From positions 125,697,518 through 125,761,517 of the forward strand of contig CM043968.1 of NCBI GenBank assembly GCA_014529385.2: a stretch of DNA of 64,000 nucleotides, given 5' to 3'. Under the pieces are notes generated by a model. It ran no database searches. It worked only from the letters and a program-made list of their open reading frames with translations, and was not told where the DNA came from. The position numbers and the translations under genes were made by a program. This document shows positions 23,201-33,402 of the stretch, one piece after another (position 1 is the first letter of the stretch; every line of letters starts with the position of its first letter). The DNA is from Adiantum capillus-veneris. Lineage: Eukaryota; Streptophyta; Polypodiopsida; Polypodiales; Pteridaceae.

Positions 23201-23812
23201 ATGGACTCAAGTCGAGCCGAGAGTTTAAGTACAACAGAGCAAGCCACTAGCAGTGGCAATATAGGCACAACTGCTACATAGAAAATTTTACATCTATATG
23301 GCTACAATGGAGATAAAGTCTTATATGTAGATTCAAAAGGCCATAGATACTTGATGAGCAGCAAAAGAAACACAGGAGCCAAGATCCTATTGATCAGAGT
23401 AAAGCCAGATTTAGAGAACTCCTAGATGTTCACAGACTTCATTGGAGCCAGGTATTGCAAGCTTAAGGATGAAGTGCAGATAGAAGTTCAGAAAGTCAAC
23501 CCAAGTGTTTATCTAGAAATCTGTACAAGTCCGCAAAGCATCCATTTAGTGCATATGCAATCAGGGTCATTGTACATGAATTACAGTGGTCAAAACTATA
23601 GTCGAGAGACAAAATTGCAAGATCCAATAGATCAATCAATAGAAGCAAATCTAATTGGAGAACCAAGCCAAAGACGGTACAAAGGTCAAGATGGAGCAAT
23701 CTACAACTTGATGCTTAGTGTTTTGAAAGAAGATGCCAACAACTTGGCAAGTACAGAAACAGATGCTCCTCAGGTAGAGCTTGACATGAGCTTAAAGCAA
23801 ATAAGGCAATAG
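23201..23812 (+). pseudogene. Element B gag-like ORF (decayed)
   Basis: A frame starting ATG at 23201 runs with stops at about 23279 and 23426 to a stop at 23810-23812. Its block GDKVLYVDSKGHRYLMSS resembles GDRFRDKKGNHYLIVS in the gag N-terminal segment of the giant element (about 50.70 kb), so it may be a gag N-terminal domain. No zinc knuckle or retrotransposon gag core is visible. The similarity is by eye and modest. Confidence 0.5.
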
Positions 23813-23835
23813 CAAGTGCAGATCAAACAGAGAAA

Positions 23836-24080
23836 ATGACAACCACGATAGCTATTGAGCAGAGAATGCCACAAAAACCAGAAGTTAAGAAGCACGAGGT
23901 TGCAAAAAATCAAGAAGCAATAGGCAGTCCAAAGATCAATCACTCATTTCCAGCTAAATCAGCTGGCGATGCAAGTCAGATTGGAAGACAGAGTCTCAAG
24001 CCACCTTCCATAGAGACACAATTAGATCAAGATGAGACCATGAAAAAAGCAAGACAAAGATCTTCAATAGAACCAGCAAC
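23836..24080 (+). pseudogene. Element B linker, Lys/Gln-rich
   Basis: An 82-codon open stretch rich in Lys, Gln and Ser without motif, between the gag-like and protease-like parts. It is most likely a disordered linker of the same polyprotein. Confidence 0.35.
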
Positions 24081-24366
24081 ATGAGAATAACTATAGTTCT
24101 TAACGCTACAAAAGGAGCAAGTGTTAGATGCAATGCTCTACTGGATGAAGAAGCAAAGTACAATAGGGTTTCAAAAAACATCCAGAGTATCCTAGGGATT
24201 ACTCAGGGCAAGCCAGATAATAGATAAATCATGGGTAAGGCTACAAGTCAAGAAGAAATGGTTGCTACTCTTAGCATCCAAAATCATGAAGAGCAGGTAA
24301 AATTTCAGGTGAAGCCTTCAAAGGAAATGCTTGCAGATGTAATCCTTGGACATCAGTGTGGTTAGA
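24081..24366 (+). pseudogene. Element B retropepsin-like domain
   Basis: The frame keeps the two ends of a retropepsin fold: NALLDEEAKYNRVSK near the start, in the place of LLDSGA, and ADVILGHQCG near the end, in the place of the LLGQPW motif of the giant element's second protease (42.1-42.5 kb). The catalytic DSG reads DEE, so it is dead. A stop breaks it at about 24226. It precedes the Trp-repeat, the same order as in the giant element. Confidence 0.5.
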
Positions 24367-24395
24367 CCAACACAAGGCCTACAAAGAAGATAAAA

Positions 24396-25509
24396 ATGTT
24401 ACTCTCTTTTCCAAGAGGTAGCCATCAACATTTACAGGTATCGTTAATGCTAAATTCAGAGTTGCAAAAGTCACAAGAATCGAAGATAAATCTTGCAGAC
24501 AAAGGTAAAGCCAAAATGGAACCTCCACCGATTAGCACAAAAGGTGTGATAGCATATGTCTCTATATCAAAGAACCCTCATGGAGAAGCTTCTTCAAGCA
24601 AGTTAGGCTTTCAAAGCTTCAAGTTAATTGTTGACCCAACTGAAACCTCTAAGAAGACACCCAGAAAAGCAAAGGTATATTAGCCAAAGTACTCAAGAAA
24701 TCAAAGGAAGGTCAAGAAAGTGTTTGTTTTGAGAAATTTAGTCAAAGTCAATGATCCGATTTGGCTTAAAGACGGGGAATCAACACAGAAAGACAAACAT
24801 ATGGGATGGATAGCATCACAATGGAGCTTAAAGGAATAGGAGTACTATAGAGGTAACAGACATATATGGGTACCAAAACCGCAGGTTAGAACATATGAAG
24901 TAATGTCAAGTCCCTCCCAAGTAAGAAGGCCAACAAGGTATCAACCTCGAAAATATCCTAGGATACCTAAGAAGTAGGTGTACAACAGAACACAATTGAA
25001 AGATGCTAAAGTCTACCACAACTCTCAAGAGGATACAGAACAAAGATGGATCTCAAAGAATCTTCCTCTTAGACAAAGATTCTACATCGGTTATACAAAG
25101 ATTTGGCTACCAGTTAACCACAAGACAACTGCAACTACACCAATCCTGCATGAAGATCTCAAGAGCTCATCAAAACCTAGAGCTCAACAAAGTCAACAAA
25201 GGAGGTACAAAGGTCATCAAGAGATTTGGATTCCTAAGTCTTCCAATGCTCCTAGTCAAAACCCAAATGCCAACAGTGAACATAGGCCTACAACAACATC
25301 AAAGACTTCTTACAACACGCCTAATTAAAGAATCAAACAGATAAAGGAGTCTTCACAGTCAAAGAAGGACAACCCAACCAACAAGAGTGCAGATTCAAAG
25401 ATGATAAAACATGTATGGCAAAAGAAACCTTCAATGCCAACTTGGTCCTTCACTAATCCTCTTTTTGAGGATTCAAACTTACTTTTACCTGAAGAACTGT
25501 TTGTATAGT
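24396..25509 (+). pseudogene. Element B Trp-repeat region (IW[IVL]PK motifs)
   Basis: After a Lys/Ser-rich lead-in (24396-24683), one reading frame carries hydrophobic-Trp-hydrophobic motifs with the Trp codons at 24762 (PIWLKDG), 24867 (HIWVPKP), 25047 (RWISKN), 25104 (KIWLPVN), 25227 (EIWIPKS) and 25416 (HVWQKKP). Stops at about 24681, 24838, 24976 and 25326 interrupt it, yet all motifs stay in frame. The linkers are basic and Gln/Asn-rich. The same kind of segment follows the protease in element C and in the giant element. I do not recognise the family; nucleic-acid binding is a guess from composition. Confidence 0.6.
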
Positions 25510-26055
25510 ATGCACAAGAATGTGAAAATTCAAGTCGCCAGGGTGCAAAAAACACTCTTTGGCATAGTTAGAGTCGGGGGCTGTTGAGCCATAAAATGAG
25601 AAAAGCATTAGTCCCAAAACTTCAAGTGATATTAAACTCTGTGCTAAGAGTCGTAGTTATTAGGCTTACACTCAAGCTGGAAGAGTTGAGCATATCTAAG
25701 TCATGTCGCTCATGCTGGATGAGATGAGCATAAGAATCAAAGTCTATTAACTTATAATTGGTGGAGTGTTGTAGAGTCCAAGACTCACGCACAATGCACA
25801 GTAAGATGAGAGCACACATCCTCGTCAACAAAAACCATTATGAGAGGGGTGCCATCTTACAAAGCCATGCCATATGCTTTTATAGCTACACCATATTTCT
25901 GAAGAACCCCTCAAAATCCTTCTTGCACAGCATATTGTTTTCCATGCATTTTTGTGTATGCATGAATAGGATGTCCCATTATTGGACATATGCATTAGAC
26001 ACTCTTTTTGCTTCCACCTATGCACCTTGAGTGGAATACACCCGACAAACGAATG
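25510..26055. other. no gene recognised (element B 3' region)
   Basis: Non-coding sequence between the Trp-repeat and the tandem repeats. Short open frames on both strands at 25622-26030 lack motifs. Confidence 0.5.
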
Positions 26056-26515
26056 TCATGATAACTGACAAGTCATGCAATGGAGTTAGCACTGAGCGAA
26101 TAGGAGGCTTGGTGATTGCCCAAAGCTCCCCATTGCTTGGTGTTGACTTGGTGTTTAAGCCATTACAAGCACCAGCAAAGACCTTGTGGCATGATAATCG
26201 ACAATGGAAAGCCAAATTCAGTGAAGTCAATACTGGGTGAATAGGAAGCTTGGGGATTGCCCAACACTCCCTATTGCTTGGTGCTAGCCTTGGTATAACC
26301 GATGATGGAAACCGATGATGTGATAACAAGTCATGTAGTTGAGTCAATACTAAGCAAATATGAAGCTTGGGGACTTCCCAACGCTCCCCATTGCTTGGTG
26401 TTGACCTTGGGGTTAAAATCATTAACATGCGACAGTGGAGTTAGCACCGAGCGAATAGGAGTCTTGGTGATTGCCCAACGCTCCCCATCGCTTGGTGTTG
26501 ACCTTGGAAAATTGG
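26056..26515 (+). repeat. Tandem repeat, four diverged units of about 100-140 bp
   Basis: A core with GCTTGGTGATTGCCCAA then CTCCCCATTGCTTGGTGTTGA recurs at about 26106, 26248, 26364 and 26461. Three units begin with a block like GTTAGCACTGAGCGAATAGG. Spacing is 142, 116 and 97 bp. Both strands are open across much of it, giving repeated peptides. The repeats lie between the coding part and the polypurine tract. Confidence 0.85.
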
Positions 26516-26962
26516 CGTCAGCCCTGTAAACTTTTACGAATATCACATTGTTTAATTCCATATCTATCAGCAAATAATCCCTTGAGTACTTTATTAATAT
26601 CTCCCATGCTATTTAGTACTCCAATAATGCGCGTATTCCAAAGGCACTTTTTTCCTACTAGGTTTTTTCCCTTTGGTCATCCAGGTATTAGAACTTAGTT
26701 TAGAACCTCATCATTCTACTTCCCTTGTACATACTTTTCATAAATAAAAAATAGCCTCATCATTATGCGATTACAACGGACAAATGCAACATCATCTCTC
26801 ACATCGGACATATTCAGACCAATGAAGATATTGTAGCAAATTGAACCTCATCAACAAATTCAATGACAAATGAAGACAATCAACCCATCAACAACCAATC
26901 AAAAACCTTCCATTGCCTCCACAAACACTTTTCAATAGTGCCCGAGGATGGGCACTAAAATT

Positions 26963-26974
26963 GGAAGGGAGGAA
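26963..26974 (+). other. Polypurine tract of element B
   Basis: GGAAGGGAGGAA directly precedes TGTTAACCGAG, the start of the 3' LTR. Confidence 0.85.
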
Positions 26975-27843
26975 TGTTAACCGAGTCAACTTCAGATGCT
27001 AAAAAGACCAAAGACGTATGGATACACATTGAAAATCAACATAAAGAAGCAGTGAAGATTGGAGTTACACATTTTCCACATTTTCCCAAAATGGTCATGT
27101 ATTGTAAATTCCCGATTTGTTTCAAGCCATTGTAATACTTTTAATGTGTTATGGGCTCAATGGGAGTTCCAAGCTGTAAAGAACAGGTCAGTTAGTGTGC
27201 CTAGGTAGAAAATTCAGTAAGTGGTGGAGTCCTAAAGACCTTGGGCGCCCGGACATTGCATATTTTTACCCTAGGTATACAAGGCAATGTGTAAAATAAA
27301 TTAGGGTTCTCAAGCTCATTTGTTCAGAGCACTCTTTGGTGAGAGCTCTTGCGGTGTGTGGCTATGGAGTCCTTGAGCTTCCCCTCGCTCATGTGACTTG
27401 ATTAATTCTCTTTCACTATGCCTCTCTCATGTTTCTTGTGATTGCTAATGATGCTTTGATTAGCTAAATCACAAATAATTAGTGCTTAATCCCTCTCTAA
27501 TCTTGTGTGATTTCCCTCTTTTGCTTGTGTGTGCATGTAGGTTTGATTGGAGTGTGGTGCTGGATAGATCTATGTGTGTGTGCTTGCGATTAGTGTGTTG
27601 AATGATAGGATTAGTGTTGTGTGCGTCTTGCAATTGTTAGTGTGTGTCATTGGATTGATTAGAGTGAAGGGAAGTGGATGTGGAGATTGCCCATCATTGT
27701 GGCCTAGCTCCTCCATAGGCTGAAAAGCTCACCTCGTAGAGTCGTGTTGCCATGATTATCTCACTAATTGTGTGAGTGTTTCCATGCCCTAGCCACGTAG
27801 ATCATCCCTCTAGATTGATAATTTTGTTGGTCATTAGAGCTAT
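26975..27843 (+). repeat. Element B 3' LTR (869 bp, end truncated)
   Basis: Matches the 5' LTR from its first base to about TTTTGTTGGTCATT, then changes within some 15 bases into minus-strand RNase H sequence. The canonical CTCAACA end is absent. Compared with the 5' LTR it has a small extra segment near 27075 and lacks short pieces near 27400 and 27740. Its right end, and so the target duplication, cannot be fixed. Confidence 0.85.
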
Positions 27844-28919
27844 GCAATGGTTCCTCTTTCTTCCCTAGTGCAAGGGTTGAAATCACATCTCAAATTGGGA
27901 TCAATAGCGTACTCATCTATCATAGAAGATAGATCATTGTGAGTTGCTATGGAAACCACATTCACTCTCGGCCGTCTTGAGAGTGCATCGGCTACTTGAT
28001 TATGCTTGCCAACAACGTGAGAAATATGAAAATGAGATTGCAAAAGGAAATTTGCCCACCTCATTTGTTTGTTGGGGAGATTGGTCTGCGTCATGAAGTA
28101 CTTAAGGCTTTGGTGATCCATCCGCAGAATGATAGGAGTCCCCAATAAATAGTGCTTCCATGAGTCTAAGGCATGTAGAACTGTGAGGAGTTTCTTTTCA
28201 TATATTCCTAGAACTTGCTCAATAGGGTCAAGCCTTCAACTTTTTTAGGCTATGGCGTGCCCTTCTTGGAGAAAATAGCTCCAAGGTAATTACCACAAGC
28301 GTCATATTGGACCTCAAATGGCTTTGAGAGACCCTGCAGTGTAAGCACAGCTTGAGAGATAAGCTTTTCTTTAAGCTTTTTGAAAGCAGTGTTCTCCTTG
28401 GCAAACCATGTATACCTAACATTTTTCTTTGTTATGTCATGTAATGGTCCCGCAATTTGTGAGAACTTTTCTATGAAGCGTCTATAGTATGCGCACATGC
28501 CTATAAAGCTTCTTAGTTCATGAAGATTCCTTGGATTAGGTTGTACTTTTATTACCTCTAGCTTTGATGGATCCATTAAGATGCCATCTTGAGAGATAAT
28601 GTGACCTAAATATTGAATCTCTTGTAAAAAAAACTCACTTTTCTTTCGGTTAATATAAAGTTTATTCTCTCGTAAGACTTCAAATATTACCTGGACTCCG
28701 TGTTGCTTGTGTTTGCCTAATGAATTAGAGTAGATGATAATGTCATCAAAGAACACTCCAGTAAAGGTTCAATGAGACCTGAATAGCTTCTCCATCAAGT
28801 GGTTAAATGTGGCTGGGGCATTGGTCAAGCCCAAAGGCATGACTATGTATTCGTAAAGATCAAACATAGTGCAATATACGCTCTTTACAATGTCTTGATC
28901 AACTATCCTTATTTGATGG
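27844..28919 (-). pseudogene. Chromovirus-like RT/RNase H fragment
   Basis: From the right: HQIRIVDQD at the exact edge of LTR copy C, then YEYIVMPLGLTNAPATF, a stop, the catalytic VFFDDIIIYS box, EIQYLGHIIS and GMCAYYRRFIE of RT, then RNase H with FEVQYDACGNYLGA, DHQSLKYFMTQ and KHNQVADALSRRP. One frameshift (about 28240) and two or three stops break it. Integrase and everything upstream of the RT palm are missing because the fragment is bounded by LTR copy C on one side and the LTR of element B on the other. Confidence 0.9.
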
Positions 28920-29506
28920 TGTGCGCGTCTGTCGCAAGGTCAATGCAAGGGACTTGCCGATACACTGTGTGAAAGCCATAAATGGCTGCAAGCACAAAAC
29001 CAGACTAATCTAGGAAGCTCAAGAGAGCAAGTGTGTGTCACTCATTGCCCTACGCTCGCCTTCGTGGAGGATTCCTCGCCGCGAAGAAGAAGGAGCTACC
29101 AACGTTCCACGCTCAACCGCCTCGCTGCAGCCGTGTCGTCGTCGCAATGCTCGATCGTACACACACACACACTCTCTCTCTCTCTCTCTCACGCATACAC
29201 AGACACACACAAGGAGATGAAGAAGAAGAAGATGGAGATGGAGCAAGAGCATTCTTCAATTGCACAAATGAGAGAATGAGAGATTTTTAGGTTTAGGTGA
29301 CTTTTATATGAACTCGCTCCATTCACACTTGGGCACCCATACTCAACCAATTAATCCTTGAATGTTCCTGTTAGAGTGCTCCTCTCATCGGCGATCACTC
29401 TACCCTTTTTCTATTGGACTGACAAGCTCGGTCCCTGACTCCACTAAATAAATAATATGGCGTCTGTCGTAGGTGATAGGGTGTCCGTGAGCCATGAGGG
29501 TTAACA
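28920..29506 (-). repeat. LTR copy C (3' LTR of element C, 587 bp)
   Basis: Reads TGTTAACC...CGCGCACA on the minus strand, the same ends as the LTRs at 4066 and 5309. The flanking RT fragment starts exactly at its end. Its GA/CT tract is only about 19 bp with a nearby CA tract (29158-29190), against 59 and 83 bp in the plus-strand copies. Confidence 0.85.
29301..29308 (-). promoter_or_regulatory. TATA box of LTR copy C
   Basis: TATAAAAG on the minus strand at the position conserved in all three LTR copies. Confidence 0.6.
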
Positions 29507-29509
29507 TGA

Positions 29510-29519
29510 CCCCCTTCCT
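29510..29519 (-). other. Polypurine tract of element C
   Basis: On the minus strand AGGAAGGGGG, then TCA and the LTR. The preceding ATCTACATC matches the flank of LTR copy B. Confidence 0.75.
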
Positions 29520-31251
29520 GATGTAGATTCCATCCTCGGAAGCTATTGAGTTGAAGCTCATTCATCGAGGTGGAAGAGAATTTGAGATGAATGTCCTTAG
29601 CCTTGTTCAGTCACTACAAAATCAAACAACATTGGCACAGTAATTGCATTCTCATATACAATTAAAAAGCATATGTAGTTGTATTCCGACAAATTGATTG
29701 GTAACAAAATTTTAAACCATTTGTCAGTAATAAACATTAAATTGTAATATAATCCAACGCATAAACAATTGTAAAGGTAAAAAACTAAACAAGTATGGGG
29801 TTGCTAATTTAACGGTCAAAGACACTAGAGATCAACTATTAATACCATGGGTAAGCTTCTCAATTTTGCTGGTCAATTAAGTTGTTGAATCGCAAGAGCT
29901 AAGTATTTCATGTTCGAAGGCTGACTAGAGGCTATACCTAGAAGACCTCATAGTTAAGCTACGATAGAAGGAATTCTCATGAAATCATCGCTTGAATTAT
30001 TTACTTTTCTTTGATCCCCAAAGTCTTTTCACATTGGATCAATTTTGATGTGTGTGCTTATTTTGTATGCCTTGGGTTTTTACTTTTCAAGGAAAAGCGT
30101 CCACACTGGGAACCTCTAGGGCTCTAGTACCATAGGTGATACATGTGAGTGAAGTACCAAATCAAGGTGAGATTTCTCTTCCAGCTTAAGATTTTACATT
30201 GTGGCACTTTGATTTTTTGTTTGTTTTCTTGTTTCCAGCATTTTAATTTTGTAACTTTGGGGGGTCATATAACACTGTTACCCTCCCTAGGCTCATCACA
30301 TTAGTAAATCCCTTTATAATACTTAAGCTAAAGGTCAATAGGGACTAAGCCCACTAGAAAGCCCTAGTACATTTCACACAATGCTACCTAAATTGGATTA
30401 AGAACCTAAATAACCATTGATTATTAGAAAGGAATTCCCCATGGTATTAAGAGAAGATCTCTAACACCTAGCTTGGTCAAACTAGCTTAGTCGGACTACT
30501 TGATTTTTAAACCTAGACAAGTGATTATGACAAAAATTCACATTGAATTTAATGTTTGGCACTAAGAAAATTCACTAAATATTATGCTACCAATCACAAT
30601 TAAAGCAGACAAACATAGATGAAAAAAAGATAAGGGACAATGCTAATGGACAAAAAATAAGGGACAATGCTAATGGACAAAAAACACATCTTTGTGTTGA
30701 TGATCGTGCTTGGTTTGAAGTGTGAATGAGAGAAAGATTCCATGAAGGTCCAAATCCTAACCACAACAACACGTTCCTGTACACACAAGGAAACACAAAG
30801 AATACCTCTAGGAGGCACATCAGTGGGAAGAAAGAACTTTGTTGATCACTAAACTCTAAAATAGAAACACTCCTATCGTACTAATCCTACCTACCCTCCA
30901 TCACTCGAGTGATGAGGATCAAAGTTGTGTGATGACATAGGTTTTTGTTTCAGTGTATTGGATGTGAATGTGTATGTATGGGTCAATGTTTTGACTTTTA
31001 TTGTGCACACTCGTCTGCTAATTGCTCTTGCTCTTTACTATTTTTTGTTTTTTGTCAGTATAAGGCTTTATATATACATTCCCTAAGCTTGATGATTGAG
31101 AGGGCAAGGAAAGAAGGGTAAGAGGGAAATAATTAAATAGGATGACGTGAATGAAGACTTCCCCCCTTCCTAGGGTAAGTCATACTGTTTGAAATGTGCT
31201 CGTCACCCTTTGAAACCAATTGTTCCAGTTGGTAATAGGTGAGGATTTTTG
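29520..31251. other. no gene recognised (element C 3' internal region)
   Basis: Non-coding between the Trp-repeat and the polypurine tract. Contains a perfect 27 bp tandem duplication at 30631-30684. A two-frame open stretch near 30587-30820 is compositional. Confidence 0.5.
30631..30684 (+). repeat. Perfect 27 bp tandem duplication
   Basis: Two identical adjacent units beginning TAAGGGACAATGC. Their identity indicates a recent slip event. Confidence 0.9.
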
Positions 31252-31905
31252 CTAGTAGTTTTCTATTACCTTAGGTGCCTCGTCGAGTTGCAAGGGTGGT
31301 AAGGTACTCTCCCAGGATCGAACTTGAAGTGGTTCATCAGGTGATTCTTGAACACTGGGAGGTGTGGATTCCTTTATAGCTTTATGGAGGTCCACTACTG
31401 TAGGTGGAGGTTGTGGAGAAGCTTTTACCTCTATGGATCCATTACATGAGGAGCTAGAAGCTTCATGGGACTCCCCCCTTCTTGAGCTAGGTGGAACAAA
31501 TCGTTCTTTCTTTGGTACCCAAACTAGCTCTGGAGCGGGTGTGTAGCATTCTGTGATTTTTTTCTTTCCACAATCGTCAATTCGTTTTGGGGCTACAAGA
31601 TTGGGCGCACATGGTTCATGTGACAGGTAAGAACAAAATCTACGTTTTGGCACCCAGATTTAATCATTTCCTTGATAGTAGCCTTGGGCTTCCAATAGTC
31701 ATTTAGGAATCCACCGCCACATTTCCTTACATTTCTTGGAGTGAGTTGGACGTTTCTTACAAGGCTTCTTCTTTTTAGCACTAGCTATGGTTGCTAAAGC
31801 AGCTTTAGGGACCCACTTGTATGTTTTCTTTGTTATATTAGGATGAGTCTTGTCAAAAGCTATATGCATTGCTTCTAGTATATTTAAGGGTATGAGTGGT
31901 GGCAT
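31252..31905 (-). pseudogene. Element C Trp-repeat region (WVPK motifs)
   Basis: One frame, interrupted by stops at about 31699 and 31660, carries YKWVPKA (Trp codon 31815), WRWIPK (31710), IWVPKRR (31656) and LVWVPKKE (31521). Lys-rich and Ser/Pro-rich linkers separate them; the tail is acidic and Pro-rich. It follows the protease on the same strand, and matches in kind the segments at 24.7-25.5 kb and 41.6-42.1 kb. The protein family is unknown to me. Confidence 0.65.
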
Positions 31906-31977
31906 TTCATCCCCCTCAGGTGTTACCCAGGTCGTCCCCCTGTTTCCCCAAGTGTATATGGTTGCTACTAGGTGGAC

Positions 31978-33240
31978 CTAATCCACATTGTTCGACTCAG
32001 TCATCCCAGGTAGTACATCCATATAAGGCGAATCTTCCCCAACATCAGTGTCCGATTTACACATGTAACAATATTGCAATGGGGCCAAGTAAACTGTGGT
32101 GTCAGATCTATGATCAATTATAAACCTGTTTCCTAGAGGATGTGCTTGACCAGTTACAAGATCCACTCGAATGACAGAATCTTGGAACTGTAGGTAGACA
32201 TGGTTTTTAGACAAGTCATGCACAATTTTTTCTTCCCTCATGAGAAGATCATCTCCGATGCCATAGTGTGCTTGGAGAAATCCAATAACAATGAAGGTAA
32301 CTCTTATTTTATGTCCAAAGACCTTGGTCTTGAGATCTTCTAGCATCGCAATAGGTTTAACAATAGACCCATTGGCCATCTTCACTACTATGGTTGTGGT
32401 CGTAAGGTGAGGTCTTCCCATAGTTTCCCATCAATTTTTAGTCACAATGCTAACCCCAATGGCACCATCAAGGATTCCCTTCACAGTTAATCCCTTAGTA
32501 GTGATTGGTATGGTTGCATTGGATTCATCATCCTCAAAGTATTGTCCCAACTTGTTAACATGTATTTCTACCACAAGGTTCTCATCTAGGTTGGGTTGTG
32601 GATCTAAGTGTTTCTCCTCTATTGGCATATCCCCAGCTCCATCCATTTGTGAAAATTGTGGTAGCCCAACCTTTAGTTCTCCATTGAGGGAAGCTCGAAG
32701 AGCTGAGACTAGCTCAGGGTCTTTATATAGTTTGGACATGATGGTGGTTCTAACTTCTAAATACATGAAATTCATCAATTTGGCAATGTTTAACGACACC
32801 TTTTGGGTTTTAGTCCCTTGATGTGGGGAAGATGGGATCTCCATTTCTTTGATAGGATCAGGTAGTCCCTCTATAAACATTCTTTCCATCAAGAAGTGAG
32901 TATGCCCACTTTCCCATGACTTTAAGTCACTTTCTTCTTGGATGACACTAGGTATGGCTAAGGGTCTATGGACTTGGTGAGGTTGTTGTTGCATAGGGAA
33001 CACGGTGTCTGTAATCGGGATCTGCCTAGGTGCTGGTTCTAGATCCCTTTGGGTATCTTTTACCAAACTCCTTGATTCTTGACTCACTCGATCTTCTGTA
33101 GGGTTTGGATAAGTTCCTATCTTCTTCTTGGATGCTGTCCATTGTGGCTCATGAAGATCTTCCTTGTTGGTTTCTATCTTAGTGGTCGTTTTGGTCTCCA
33201 TGGTTTCACCTGAATCAGAATCCTCTTCAGTGTCGTTCAT
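31978..33240 (-). pseudogene. Element C gag C-terminus and retropepsin
   Basis: The 269-codon frame (33240-32431) starts acidic, then a low-complexity linker, and ends GILDGAIGVSIVTKN, the start of a retropepsin in which LDSGAG has become LDGAIG, so the active site is damaged. After one stop (32431) the frame 32421-31978 carries the rest: MANGSIVKPIAMLEDL, which matches the flap region LTNGFMEKPLGLLEKL of the giant element, and NHVYLQFQDSVIRV. The lineage is the same as at 46.4-47.4 kb and 12.1-13.2 kb. Confidence 0.78.
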
Positions 33241-33402
33241 ATATACGGGGTCATCACCAGTACCTATGTTGGTCTTTGAACTGGGGTCTGACTTCGCTAC
33301 TTTTTGCGATCTCTTCCTTCGTGTTTTCTTCTTTTTCTGAGATTAAGAAATTGATGCCGTGTCTCTTTCCTCAAGAATATAATTTTGTTTTTGGAGCATC
33401 AA

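Larger units (their letters stand above)
19363..27843 (+). mobile_element. Element B: non-autonomous LTR retrotransposon, 8.5 kb
   Basis: Two direct LTRs (19363-20277 and 26975-27843), a near-perfect tRNA-Asp primer site after the first and a polypurine tract before the second define the element. The 6.7 kb internal region has a 2.9 kb leader and about 2.3 kb of decayed coding sequence (gag-like, protease-like and Trp-repeat), but no RT, RNase H or integrase motif in any frame. It therefore depended on another element's enzymes. The last bases of the 3' LTR are replaced by a minus-strand RT/RNase H fragment. Confidence 0.88.

Noticed and set aside
28937-28960. RT peptide IDLATDA at the end of LTR copy C as part of the adjacent RT
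   Set aside because: The same DNA aligns with LTR copies A and B up to CGYGCACA, so it belongs to the LTR; the resemblance to the IDLRSGYHQ motif is chance.
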